Shown in pieces: positions 8,179 to 16,704 of a stretch of 64,000 nt of DNA; positions within the stretch are counted from its first letter, which is position 1; the number at the start of each line of letters is the position of its first letter. Position numbers and translations under genes: made by a program. The notes under the pieces were generated by a model. That model searched no databases and was not told the DNA's origin. It saw nothing but the letters and a program-made list of their open reading frames with translations. Origin of the DNA: Dehalococcoides mccartyi (GTDB lineage: Bacteria > Chloroflexota > Dehalococcoidia > GIF9 > DYGU01); NCBI GenBank assembly GCA_020724525.1, contig DYGU01000005.1, forward strand, positions 36,529-100,528, given 5' to 3'.

Positions 8179-9243
8179 ATGAAAATTGCTGTAGATGCCA
8201 TGGGGGGCGATTACGCACCCACAGAAATAGTGAAGGGAGCTATTGAAGCCGCCCAGGAGGCTAAAACTGAAATTGTCTTAGTAGGTAATAAAATTGTTGT
8301 CCAACCCCTACTCCAAGAGTACTCTCCGGCTAATTCCCAACTCTCCTTGGTGGATGCCCCTGAAGTCATCAGCCCAGAAGAACACCCGACTAAAGCCGTC
8401 AGAACTAAACGTTACTCTTCGATAATGGTTGGCATAAACATGCTTCGACCCGGTGAGGCTTCAGCCTTTGTTTCCGCAGGCAGTACCGGAGCCATTGTTA
8501 CTGCCTCAGCCCTCCTCTTAGGCAAAATAAAGGGGGTCGAGCGACCAGCCATTACCATTCTCCTACCGACTCCGACCAGTTTCTCTCTCCTTCTTGATGT
8601 TGGTGCTAACGTCGACTGCAAACCAGCTTTCTTAGTCAATTTTGCCCAATTAGGCAAAATCTATATGGAAAAAGTCTTCAATATTAAAAATCCCCGGGTT
8701 GGTTTGCTTACTACCGGAGAAGAAAAAATGAAAGGGAACCGTTTATGCCGGGAAAGCCATAAGCTACTTAAAGACAGTAACCTCAATTTTGTAGGTAATA
8801 TAGAAGGCAAAGACATCGCCAGAGGTTTGGTCGATGTGATTGTGACTGATGGTTTTACTGGAAATATGGTACTAAAAGTGATCGAAGGACTTGGTGAAAC
8901 CATCTTCGACTTCTTTGAGCAGATACTTACCAGTGACACTCGCTTCCAAGAGACTGCCCCTCTCTTTAAGCCCGTTTTAGGTGCTTTCGCTAAAAAACTG
9001 GACTACAGCGAGCAAGGGGGAGCACCTTTGTTAGGAGTAAATGGTAACGTTATTATTGCCCATGGTCGTAGCCGGTCTAAAGCCATTAAAAATGCTATTT
9101 ATTTAGCTCATCGAGCTGCTCAGCTTAAAGTAGCTGAGGCGATGGTCAATGGCTTTGCTGAACAAGTCAACACTTCGTTCCCATCAAGAAATAAACTTTC
9201 CCTAAAACCAAACCGCCTTCTAATTACCGAACGACCGGAATAA
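8179..9243 (+). CDS. plsX: Phosphate acyltransferase PlsX
   Basis: Converts acyl-ACP to acyl-phosphate for phospholipid synthesis by PlsY. The family start MKIAVDAMGGDYAPTEIVKG is intact, followed by SAGSTGA, a DVGAN segment and VTDGFTGNMVLK. Length of 354 is slightly over the usual ~330. The ATG at 8170 abuts its own ribosome site, so the ATG at 8179, which gives the canonical family N-terminus, is chosen. It stands apart from the fabD/acpP operon, although plsX is often next to rpmF elsewhere. Confidence 0.92.
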   Translation: MKIAVDAMGGDYAPTEIVKGAIEAAQEAKTEIVLVGNKIVVQPLLQEYSPANSQLSLVDAPEVISPEEHPTKAVRTKRYSSIMVGINMLRPGEASAFVSAGSTGAIVTASALLLGKIKGVERPAITILLPTPTSFSLLLDVGANVDCKPAFLVNFAQLGKIYMEKVFNIKNPRVGLLTTGEEKMKGNRLCRESHKLLKDSNLNFVGNIEGKDIARGLVDVIVTDGFTGNMVLKVIEGLGETIFDFFEQILTSDTRFQETAPLFKPVLGAFAKKLDYSEQGGAPLLGVNGNVIIAHGRSRSKAIKNAIYLAHRAAQLKVAEAMVNGFAEQVNTSFPSRNKLSLKPNRLLITERPE

Positions 9244-9271
9244 ATAACTTACACACCATATTTATAAGCAA

Positions 9272-9344
9272 CCCCGAAAGTGAAGTTTTAGGGGCGAATC
9301 CGGGGTAAGCTATAGCCTTTACCCAAAGTGGGTAAAATCCTTTT
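9272..9344 (+). promoter_or_regulatory. Structured 5' leader of trxB with competing hairpins
   Basis: Three pairings share bases. CCCCG (9272-9276) can pair with CGGGG (9301-9305). GGGTAA (9303-9308) can pair with TTACCC (9319-9324). TTTACCC (9318-9324) can instead pair with GGGTAAA (9330-9336) around a five-base loop, followed by a short T-tract (9341-9344). The last looks like a weak terminator and the middle one like an antiterminator. No known riboswitch class is recognised, and no ribosome site is visible before the trxB ATG. Confidence 0.4.
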
Positions 9345-9356
9345 CAATAATCGAAA

Positions 9357-10280
9357 ATGAACAAGGAATATCAACTAATTATTATTGGCGGTGGTCCGGC
9401 TGGGCTCACTGCCGGACTCTATAGCTCAAGAGCCGGAATCAAAACTTTGCTCATTGAGAAGGGGGTGATTGGGGGACAAATAGTAAATGTGGAAAGAATT
9501 GAGAACTATCCCGGTTTACCTGAAGGTATTTCTGGTTTTGAATTAACTGAATTTATGCACCGGCAGGCACTAAAATACGGACTGGAAACGCTCATCAATG
9601 AAGTCACCACAATTCAAAACAACGGAAAACACAAAATAGTGGGAACAACCCAAAACAATTTTATTACCAGTGCTATAATTATTGCTGGGGGGTGTCAGCG
9701 CCGCAAATTAAGGATACCCGGAGAGGACAAGTTCACTGGCAGAGGGGTTTCCTACTGTGCTACCTGTGATGGTCCCTTGTTCAGAGATAAGAGGGTGTCC
9801 ATTGTCGGTGGAGGGAATGCCGCCCTTACTGAAGCTCTTAGCTTGACTAAATTTGCTTCGTCGGTGAAAGTCATCCATCGCCGTCACCAACTGCGGGCTA
9901 CCCAAATTCTCCAGAAGAAAGCCTTCAAGGAACCAAAAATAGAATTCATCTGGAATACCATAGTGACTGAGATAGAAGGTAACAGCATGGTGTCGCAGCT
10001 TAAGTTAAAAGAGGTAACAACCGACAAAATATCTACTTTAAAAGTTGCCGGGGTTTTTGTGGCTATTGGTTTAATACCTAATACTAATTATTTAAAGGGA
10101 ATTGTGCCTTTAGATAAAATGGGCTATATTATCACTAATGAGCTTATGGAAACAAGAATTCCTGGTATTTTTGCCGCGGGTGATATCAGGTATAATTCTT
10201 ATAGACAACTGATAACAGCTGCTGGCGATGGTGCCACTGCTGCCCTTTCTGCTGAGAGATTCTTAAAAGAATTAGGTTAA
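9357..10280 (+). CDS. trxB: Thioredoxin reductase (NADPH)
   Basis: A 307-residue flavoprotein. FAD-binding IIGGGPAGLTAGLYSSRAG at the N-terminus, the redox pair CATCDG near residue 136, NAD(P)-binding VGGGNAALTEA near 152, and the C-terminal AAGDI FAD motif are all present. It reduces thioredoxin in the cytoplasm. The second Rossmann loop is followed by VIHRRHQLRA, which favours NADPH. Preceded by a structured leader; rplI follows after 15 bases. Confidence 0.92.
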   Translation: MNKEYQLIIIGGGPAGLTAGLYSSRAGIKTLLIEKGVIGGQIVNVERIENYPGLPEGISGFELTEFMHRQALKYGLETLINEVTTIQNNGKHKIVGTTQNNFITSAIIIAGGCQRRKLRIPGEDKFTGRGVSYCATCDGPLFRDKRVSIVGGGNAALTEALSLTKFASSVKVIHRRHQLRATQILQKKAFKEPKIEFIWNTIVTEIEGNSMVSQLKLKEVTTDKISTLKVAGVFVAIGLIPNTNYLKGIVPLDKMGYIITNELMETRIPGIFAAGDIRYNSYRQLITAAGDGATAALSAERFLKELG

Positions 10281-10295
10281 GAAGGATTAAAACGG

Positions 10296-10748
10296 TTGAA
10301 AGTCATCTTTTTAGAGGACATATCCAATAAAGCTAAGAGAGGGGAAATCAAGGAAGTGGCTGATGGCTATGCCCGAAACTTCCTATTGCCCAGAGGGTTA
10401 GCCATGTTAGCCACTAAAAGAGCGCTTCAAACTGCCCAAATTCAACTTCAACAGCAGACTCAGCGCCAGGCTAAGGAAGAAGTCAAATTAGGCGAACTGA
10501 GGCATCAGATTGATGGAACTAAAGTCTATTTCTACGCCCGGGCAGGAGCTGAAGGACGCCTCTTTGGCTCCATCACTACCTCAGACATAGCCCAAGAACT
10601 CAGTAAAATAACTGGTTTTCCCATCGACAAGAGAAAAATCATGCTGGATAAGCCCTTGCGTGAACTTGGTAGCCATGAGGTGATAATCAAGCCGTCCAAA
10701 GATATCGACATCAAAATCGCTGTAGTCATTGAAGAACGGAAGGTCTAA
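10296..10748 (+). CDS. rplI: Ribosomal protein bL9
   Basis: A 150-residue L9: [33 protein letters not shown] is the hallmark N-terminal domain (residues 2-34), then the long linking helix and the C-terminal domain with [13 protein letters not shown]. Start codon is TTG, preceded by AAGGA. It overlaps nothing but is only two bases from dnaB, the usual rplI-dnaB arrangement. Confidence 0.95.
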   Translation: MKVIFLEDISNKAKRGEIKEVADGYARNFLLPRGLAMLATKRALQTAQIQLQQQTQRQAKEEVKLGELRHQIDGTKVYFYARAGAEGRLFGSITTSDIAQELSKITGFPIDKRKIMLDKPLRELGSHEVIIKPSKDIDIKIAVVIEERKV

Positions 10749-10750
10749 AT

Positions 10751-12127
10751 ATGGTTAATGAAAAGCTGCCTCCCCATGACATTGAAGCCGAAGAGGCAGT
10801 AATTGGGTCTCTCCTCATAGATGGCGAAGCCATATTTAAAGTTGCCACTTTTCTCACTCCCCAAGATTTCTTTAGAGAAAATAACCAATGGATTTACGAG
10901 GCTTGTCTTTCTCTGTATCACCGTAATGAAGGTATCAACCAAATCACCGTGGCTCGCGAACTGGCGCACCGAGAAAGACTTGAAGAAGTTGGCGGCGCTG
11001 CCTATTTAAGCCACCTTATTTCTACGGTACCCACCCCTTTACACATTGAGTATTATGCCCGAATTGTTTCAAATCTGGCGGTGATGCGGCGTCTGATCAG
11101 TGCCGGGGGACAAATTGCCGCCATTGGCTATGAAGCTGAGCCGGATGTTGAAGTTGCCCTTAGTCGAGCTGAGGATATCCTCTTCAAAGTTCGCCAGAGA
11201 CAAAGGACTCGAGATTTCATTCCAATTCGGCAAGTTCTTGACCAGTATTTTGAAGAGACCAGACCGGTCATACACCGAGAGGGAGAGATTCCGCACGTTC
11301 TTGCTGGCTTTAACGCCTTAGACGATTTTCTGGGTGGGTTACAACGCTCAGACCTGATTATTCTGGCGGCAAGACCAAGTTTAGGTAAAACTGGCTTAGC
11401 TCTTGGTATTGCCAGAAACGCTGCCGTTAATCAGCGTGCCTGTGTCGCCTTCTTCAGCCTCGAGATGTCCCGGGAAGCTGTAGTGCAACGTCTTCTGGCA
11501 AGTGAATCTAATGTCGACTTAAGACGTCTTCGCCTTGGTCTCTATACTGAGGAAGAAGAAAGGAAAATCATGGACGGCAGTGGTGTACTTTCAGAAGCAC
11601 CTATTTATATTGATGACTCACCCCAGCCCAGAGCCATAGAAATGCGAAGCAAAGCTCGCCGTCTCCACTTTGAGAAAGGGATTGACTTGGTCGTCATTGA
11701 TTACCTTCAATTGATACGGGGAGATACCAGAACTGAAAACCGAGTACAGGAGATTAGCGAGATAACCCGTGCCTTAAAAGCCTTGGCTCGAGAGTTAGAT
11801 AGACCCGTACTTGTTGTATCTCAGTTGAGCCGCGCTGTAGAGTGGCGAGCTTCTCATATCCCCCAACTATCTGACCTCAGAGAGAGCGGCAGCATTGAAC
11901 AGGATGCTGATGTTGTCCTCTTTATCTACCGCCCCGAAGTATACTACCCTACACCAGAAGAGTGGTACAAAGACCACGACATTGACCGGGAACCCTATCC
12001 AAAGGGTATTGCTGACATTATTATAGCCAAGCATCGCAACGGACCCACTGGGACTGTTAAACTGCGTTTTTTGGCTCGAACCGCTAAATTCGATAATTTA
12101 GAAATTGAAACCATCCCAACCCCCTAA
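10751..12127 (+). CDS. dnaB: Replicative DNA helicase DnaB
   Basis: A 458-residue hexameric helicase. The N-terminal domain starts PPHDIEAEEAVIGSLLID. The RecA-like core has Walker A ARPSLGKTGLA (near residue 210), the FSLEMS motif, Walker B VVIDYLQL (near 313) and the SQLSRAVE motif. It unwinds DNA at the replication fork and lacks any intein. The downstream DnaD and DnaC-type genes are probably its loader. Confidence 0.95.
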   Translation: MVNEKLPPHDIEAEEAVIGSLLIDGEAIFKVATFLTPQDFFRENNQWIYEACLSLYHRNEGINQITVARELAHRERLEEVGGAAYLSHLISTVPTPLHIEYYARIVSNLAVMRRLISAGGQIAAIGYEAEPDVEVALSRAEDILFKVRQRQRTRDFIPIRQVLDQYFEETRPVIHREGEIPHVLAGFNALDDFLGGLQRSDLIILAARPSLGKTGLALGIARNAAVNQRACVAFFSLEMSREAVVQRLLASESNVDLRRLRLGLYTEEEERKIMDGSGVLSEAPIYIDDSPQPRAIEMRSKARRLHFEKGIDLVVIDYLQLIRGDTRTENRVQEISEITRALKALARELDRPVLVVSQLSRAVEWRASHIPQLSDLRESGSIEQDADVVLFIYRPEVYYPTPEEWYKDHDIDREPYPKGIADIIIAKHRNGPTGTVKLRFLARTAKFDNLEIETIPTP

Positions 12128-12153
12128 ACAGAAAATCTAACACAAGATATAAT
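12125..12153 (+). promoter_or_regulatory. Promoter for the DnaD/DnaC-like pair
   Basis: TAAACA (12125-12130), 17-base spacer, perfect TATAAT (12148-12153). The predicted start lies near 12160, 43 bases before the DnaD-like ATG, which has its own GGAAAAGGA ribosome site. Confidence 0.45.
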
Positions 12154-12202
12154 AGAATTAATAATTGTGAACTCATTATAAAGAGCTTAAGGAAAAGGAA
12201 AC

Positions 12203-12922
12203 ATGAGCCCAACGTTTTCCGGTTTTCCAGCAAAAGCTGAATGCACTTCTGTTCCCAATATATTCTTTACCCAGATAATGCCCGAAATTGAAGATATGAA
12301 TGAACTTAAAACAACCTTACACATTTTTCGGGTAATCTACCTCAAGCGTGGCTATCCCCGCTTTGCAACTCTTAATGAGCTTTTGAGTGATTCAACACTA
12401 ATGTCAGGAATAAAAGATAAAGACAAATCCCCAACCCAATCTCTTCATCATGCCTTAAACTTGGCAGTTCAGCGGGGAACTATCTTACATCTGACCCTAA
12501 AGAAAGACAACCAATCTGAAGAAGTTTATTTCCTTAATACCCCAGCCGATAGAAAAGCTATGAACCAGATTCGGGAAGGCAAATTCCCTTTGGAGGGTCT
12601 AAAAGTAGCTAAAGAGTCCACCACAGCTATCACCCAACCCCCTGATATATTCACCCTCTATGAGCAAAATATTGGTATGTTGACTCCTATGATTGCTGAC
12701 GAACTTCGGGAAGCCGAAAAACTTTATCCTCCAGAATGGATCCAGGATGCTTTTAAGGAAGCAGTCACTCTGAATAAACGTAACTGGAAATATATTGCCC
12801 GTATTCTGGAACGGTGGGCAACCGAAGGTAAAGATGATGGAAAGACTCGGAGATATTCTGAAAAGGCGACTGACCCCAACAAATATATCAGGGGCAAATA
12901 CGGACACCTGGTCAAGCGCTGA
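12203..12922 (+). CDS. DnaD-domain primosome protein
   Basis: A 239-residue protein. The N-terminal half reads like a winged-helix region (LKTTLHIFRVIYLKRGYPRF, about 35-55). The C-terminal DnaB_2/DnaD domain runs from about 145: YEQNIGMLTPMIADEL...YPPEWIQDAFKEA...RNWKYIARILERW, including the YIxxILxxW signature. DnaD-type proteins remodel DNA during replication restart and helicase loading. It overlaps the DnaC-type gene by 89 bases, so the two are tightly coupled and the products probably act together on DnaB. Confidence 0.85.
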   Translation: MSPTFSGFPAKAECTSVPNIFFTQIMPEIEDMNELKTTLHIFRVIYLKRGYPRFATLNELLSDSTLMSGIKDKDKSPTQSLHHALNLAVQRGTILHLTLKKDNQSEEVYFLNTPADRKAMNQIREGKFPLEGLKVAKESTTAITQPPDIFTLYEQNIGMLTPMIADELREAEKLYPPEWIQDAFKEAVTLNKRNWKYIARILERWATEGKDDGKTRRYSEKATDPNKYIRGKYGHLVKR

Positions 12923-14258
12923 CCAAACTCAGGAACTACCAGCATCTCCAGATTGTCCTCAGTGCAAAGGTGCCGGTTTTGTCTATCCCCGACTGGCTTC
13001 CGGAAAGCCTGATTTTAGCCGAACCGTACCTTGCCATTGTATCCAGGGTAAACTCCAACAAGAAAAGCTCACTTACCTTGGACAATATAGTAATTTAGCT
13101 TCCCTTTCCCATCTTACCTTTGGAACTCTCCTGCCTACAGGAAGACAGGGGTATATCGTTTCCCAGCAATACTTTTCCCGCGCCTATGAAGCTGCCAAAA
13201 GCTTTGCTGCTAACCCTAAAGGCTGGCTCATACTCCTCGGTCCAAGCGGCTGTGGTAAAACCCATCTGGCTTGTGCTATCGCCAATTATCGCCTGAGTTT
13301 GGGACAGCCTGCTTTCTATATAGGGACAAGCGACCTTCTTGACCATTTGCGCTCCGCTTTCACCCCGACCGCAGACACCTCCTATGACGAACTCTTCGAA
13401 CAGGTCAAGAGCACCCCCCTTCTTATCCTGGACGACTTAAGCTTAACCGGAGCTACACCTTGGGCGAAAGAGAAATTAGAACAACTCCTTAACCATCGCT
13501 TTAATATCAGAATGCCTACGGTAATCACCACCGATGTGCCCCTGGAAAAATTGGAGGAGCGGGTACGCATGAAGTTAACTGACCCTGATTTATGTCAGGT
13601 TATTATAGTTGAGGAAAGACTCCAGCCAAGCTTGGAACTCTTAAGAAGCCAAGACCAGGAGCGACTCCGTAAAATGACTTTTAACAATTTCGACCACAAA
13701 CGGCTTAATTTGTTACCAGAGCAACGTCAGAATTTGGAGCAGGTTTTTCGTATTGCTCTCAATTTTGCCCAATCTCCTCAGGGTTGGCTGGTGCTTCAAG
13801 GTGTTAACGGCTGCGGCAAGACCCACTTAGCTGCCGCCATTGCCAACTACCAGCGTCAAGCTGGTAAGTCTGTTACCTTTGTAATTGTTCCTGAGCTTCT
13901 TGACCACCTTCGCTCAGCATTCAGTCCAGAAAGTAAAGTCTCCTATGATGAACTTTTCGAGAAAGTCAAGAAGGCTCCTCTTCTAATTCTGGACGATTTT
14001 GGAGAGCAAACAACCACAGCCTGGGTCCAAGAAAAACTCTATCAATTAATTAACTACCGGTATAATGCCCAGCTACCAACTGTAATTACTACCTGTTTTG
14101 CCTTGGAAGAAATTGAAAGTCGCATCAGCTCTCGGATGGCAGACCCAAGCCTTAGTCTTGTTTTCAACATCATTGCCCCTGATTATCGCAGCGACTTAAA
14201 AGCCAGCCGAACTGCCAAATTCTCCGAAAAAATCCGGAGACAAAGCCACCGAGGTTAG
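12834..14258 (+). CDS. Tandem DnaC/IstB-type AAA+ ATPase, putative helicase loader
   Basis: A 474-residue protein containing two complete DnaC-like ATPase modules in one chain. Module one has Walker A GPSGCGKTHLA and Walker B LLILDDLSL; module two has GVNGCGKTHLAAA and LLILDDFGE. Both share the DLLDHLRSAF/ELLDHLRSAF and SYDELFE segments, so they look like an internal duplication. A zinc-binding motif CPQCKGAGFVYP...PCHC precedes module one. Ordinary DnaC is about 245-330 residues with one module. The paired ATGs at 12834/12837 follow GAAGG; longer in-frame starts lie deep inside the DnaD gene. Confidence 0.85.
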   Translation: MMERLGDILKRRLTPTNISGANTDTWSSADQTQELPASPDCPQCKGAGFVYPRLASGKPDFSRTVPCHCIQGKLQQEKLTYLGQYSNLASLSHLTFGTLLPTGRQGYIVSQQYFSRAYEAAKSFAANPKGWLILLGPSGCGKTHLACAIANYRLSLGQPAFYIGTSDLLDHLRSAFTPTADTSYDELFEQVKSTPLLILDDLSLTGATPWAKEKLEQLLNHRFNIRMPTVITTDVPLEKLEERVRMKLTDPDLCQVIIVEERLQPSLELLRSQDQERLRKMTFNNFDHKRLNLLPEQRQNLEQVFRIALNFAQSPQGWLVLQGVNGCGKTHLAAAIANYQRQAGKSVTFVIVPELLDHLRSAFSPESKVSYDELFEKVKKAPLLILDDFGEQTTTAWVQEKLYQLINYRYNAQLPTVITTCFALEEIESRISSRMADPSLSLVFNIIAPDYRSDLKASRTAKFSEKIRRQSHRG

Positions 14259-14336
14259 AAATTTCCGCCTCTTCCACTCCTTGCAACCTAAAACCTTTCC
14301 TGTTAGAATTAGGAGGTTTTATTAGAGGATGCTGAA

Positions 14337-14840
14337 GTGGTAAATCTACCAGTATTAGTCCTTAATCAGAACTACCAACCTCTAAATATCTGTCGAGTCC
14401 GTCGGGCTGTAGTGCTCCTTTTTTGCGGAAAAGCCGAAGCCTTAGAAAACGGTTTAGGAGTGCTCCACACCATTGATGGCGCCTATCCCATACCCTCGGT
14501 AATTCGGCTCGCTTATCTCGTCAAGCGACCTCGACTCCAAAGAAAACTAACTAAGTTTGAGGTTTTTAATCGCGACCACTATGTCTGCCAGTATTGCGGG
14601 CGGGAAGCAAGGGAACTTACCTTAGACCATGTTATTCCCCGACGGCGTGGCGGTATGCATACTTGGGAAAATGTGATTAGTGCCTGTGTACCTTGCAATC
14701 GACGTAAGGCAGGACGCACTCCTCAAGAAGCCGGTATGAAACTCATCCGCCAACCTCAACCTCCCCGCGACGGTCATTTCTATGTACCTTATCACCAGCG
14801 CCATCTCAATAAAGAGTGGCAAAAATATTTAAACCAATGA
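14337..14840 (+). CDS. HNH endonuclease
   Basis: A 167-residue protein. The HNH domain occupies residues 75-125: CQYCGR, LDHVIPRRRGG with the catalytic histidine, a WENVISAC asparagine segment and CNRRKAGRTP, with two CX2C pairs for structural zinc. The N-terminal LVLNQNYQPLNICRVRRAV segment is typical of a widespread chromosomal HNH family whose target is unknown. GTG start; an AGGAGG lies 17 bases upstream. No phage genes adjoin it, so a housekeeping nuclease is likelier than a mobile one. Confidence 0.85.
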   Translation: MVNLPVLVLNQNYQPLNICRVRRAVVLLFCGKAEALENGLGVLHTIDGAYPIPSVIRLAYLVKRPRLQRKLTKFEVFNRDHYVCQYCGREARELTLDHVIPRRRGGMHTWENVISACVPCNRRKAGRTPQEAGMKLIRQPQPPRDGHFYVPYHQRHLNKEWQKYLNQ

Positions 14841-14854
14841 AGCTCTTTGCTCTT

Positions 14855-15667
14855 TTACCTCTTTTCTTCCCAGGCTACCTGACTAACGGGTAATTCTATC
14901 ATACCTTCACTTTCCAACTCTACCAGCACTGTCTCCTTTAATGGGTTAACACTAACTACCTTAGCTTTTCCAGAAGAGGTAACTACCCATTGTCCTACCT
15001 GGGGCAATTTCTCTTTCATCATCCGATATTGTTCACTTTCATACCCTAAACAGCATAATAAGCGCCCGCAAATACCAGAAATTTTCATCGGGGTAAGAGA
15101 CAACCCCTGTTCCTTTGCCATCCGGATGGAAACAGGGGTAAAATCATCAAGAAAGGTCAGGCAACACAAAGGACGACCACACCTGCCTATCCCCCCCACG
15201 AGTTTAGCTTCATCCCTTGCCCCTACCTGCTTCAATTCAACCCGCCCCTTAAGACTGCGCCTCAATCTTCGTACCAGTTCCCGGAAATCCACCCTTTCCT
15301 CAGCACTGAAAAAAATTGTTATATACGTACCATCAAAATTGGACTGAGCCGAAAGAACCTTCATGAGTATATTAAGCTGGCTGACTAACTCACGACATTT
15401 CTTTACTGCTTCTCTTTCCTTCTCTCGCGATTGTTGCAGTTGCTCTATGTCCTCGGTTTGAGCTTTGCGTAATACAGACTTTGTAGGTTGGCTTACTTTA
15501 CTAAACATCACCTGTTCGGGAATAAAAACAACCCTGCCTAATTCCAGACCATGGCTGGTCTCCACCACTACCAAATTATTTACTTCTAAGGATATATCAT
15601 CAGAATTAAAGTAATATACTTTGCCGGCTTGCCTAAAACGTACCCCAACGATTTTAAATTTAAACAT
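14855..15667 (-). CDS. ricT: PSP1-domain protein RicT (YaaT)
   Basis: A 270-residue PSP1 domain protein. It carries the cysteine-rich motifs CGRPLCCLTFL (near 162) and CGRLLCCLGYE (near 195) that bind an iron-sulfur cluster in the Bacillus Ric complex. RicT with RicA and RicF assists RNase Y-dependent mRNA processing; no ricA or ricF is seen here. It lies directly after holB, three bases apart, the same neighbour as in many Firmicutes and Chloroflexota. Confidence 0.85.
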   Translation of the reverse strand: MFKFKIVGVRFRQAGKVYYFNSDDISLEVNNLVVVETSHGLELGRVVFIPEQVMFSKVSQPTKSVLRKAQTEDIEQLQQSREKEREAVKKCRELVSQLNILMKVLSAQSNFDGTYITIFFSAEERVDFRELVRRLRRSLKGRVELKQVGARDEAKLVGGIGRCGRPLCCLTFLDDFTPVSIRMAKEQGLSLTPMKISGICGRLLCCLGYESEQYRMMKEKLPQVGQWVVTSSGKAKVVSVNPLKETVLVELESEGMIELPVSQVAWEEKR

Positions 15668-15669
15668 GA

Positions 15670-16704
15670 CTAATTCCTACTCTTTCTGTCTTTTACCTTC
15701 ATAGGCATATCTAACATCATTGTCTCCAGAGCTAAACGGGGGTTGACATTGTGGTAAATTTGTTCCAATGTCTCTTGCAAACTAATTACAAAATCCTTAA
15801 TTTGAGTCAAAGGGAACTGCTTTGCCCATTCTTCAAGCGCTGCTCGGCAATCAATGTTTATAACGGCATCTTTAAGCCCACTTTTGACCAACATTAAATC
15901 TCGCCACCACATAAGCCAGAGCTCCATCACCCTAAAGCCAGATTTTCGTTCCTTCTCAAAACGGGTGGCTAATTCCGCTGCGCAATTGAACCGCTCCTCC
16001 CAATCACCCCCGAGCACCGAAATGAGCTCTTTTAATATCTGGTCTCGCTCCTCCAATTGAGTCTCGTTCTCCAAAGCACCCAAAGCCCAACCAAGACAAC
16101 CACGACTGAGACGAGCCAAAAGTTCAGCTTTATCCGGTAGAACATTATAAGACTCAAATAATGTCTTTCTTATTTCAGCCACAGTCATCGGCTTCAATTC
16201 AAGACGCTGACAGCGAGAAACAACTGTAGGCAAGAGTCGTCCCTCCTGGCTCGTCAACAGGAGGAAGACCACACGAGAGGGTGGCTCTTCCAGAAGTTTA
16301 AGGAGACAATTAGCTGCCTCAGTGGATAAGTTGTCAGCACCGTCAAAAATAAACACCTTATACTTACCCTCAAAGGGAGGCAAATTAGCTACATGCTGAA
16401 TCTCTTTAACTTCATTAATACCTATCTCAAACTGGGAGGGGCTCCCTGACAGGTTTTCGGCTGAGGCTAAACTTATTATCCGAACATCGGTGTGGTTGCC
16501 TTCGTCAATCCTGAGACAAGACCGACACTGACCACAGGGTGGGGTAGCACCTTGACAGTTCAGAGCTTGCGCCAGATTAAGAGCCAAAGTGCCTTTACCT
16601 ACTTGGGGTGGACCAACAATGAGATAGGCATGGGCTAAACTACCTTCGGTAAGACTGCACTTAAGCAAAGCTAAAGTCTTTTCTTGACCTATTACTCGCC
16701 ACAT
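15670..16704 (-). CDS. holB: DNA polymerase III subunit delta'
   Basis: A 344-residue clamp-loader subunit. AYLIVGPPQVGKGTLA is a degenerate P-loop (residues 26-41), followed by the zinc module C-X8-C-X2-C-X2-C (CQGATPPCGQCRSC), the DGADNLSTEAANCLLKLLEEPP segment (Walker B region) and the sensor LLPTVVSRCQ. Works with DnaX and delta to load the sliding clamp. Its ATG overlaps the lysA stop by one base. Confidence 0.9.
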   Translation of the reverse strand: MWRVIGQEKTLALLKCSLTEGSLAHAYLIVGPPQVGKGTLALNLAQALNCQGATPPCGQCRSCLRIDEGNHTDVRIISLASAENLSGSPSQFEIGINEVKEIQHVANLPPFEGKYKVFIFDGADNLSTEAANCLLKLLEEPPSRVVFLLLTSQEGRLLPTVVSRCQRLELKPMTVAEIRKTLFESYNVLPDKAELLARLSRGCLGWALGALENETQLEERDQILKELISVLGGDWEERFNCAAELATRFEKERKSGFRVMELWLMWWRDLMLVKSGLKDAVINIDCRAALEEWAKQFPLTQIKDFVISLQETLEQIYHNVNPRLALETMMLDMPMKVKDRKSRN

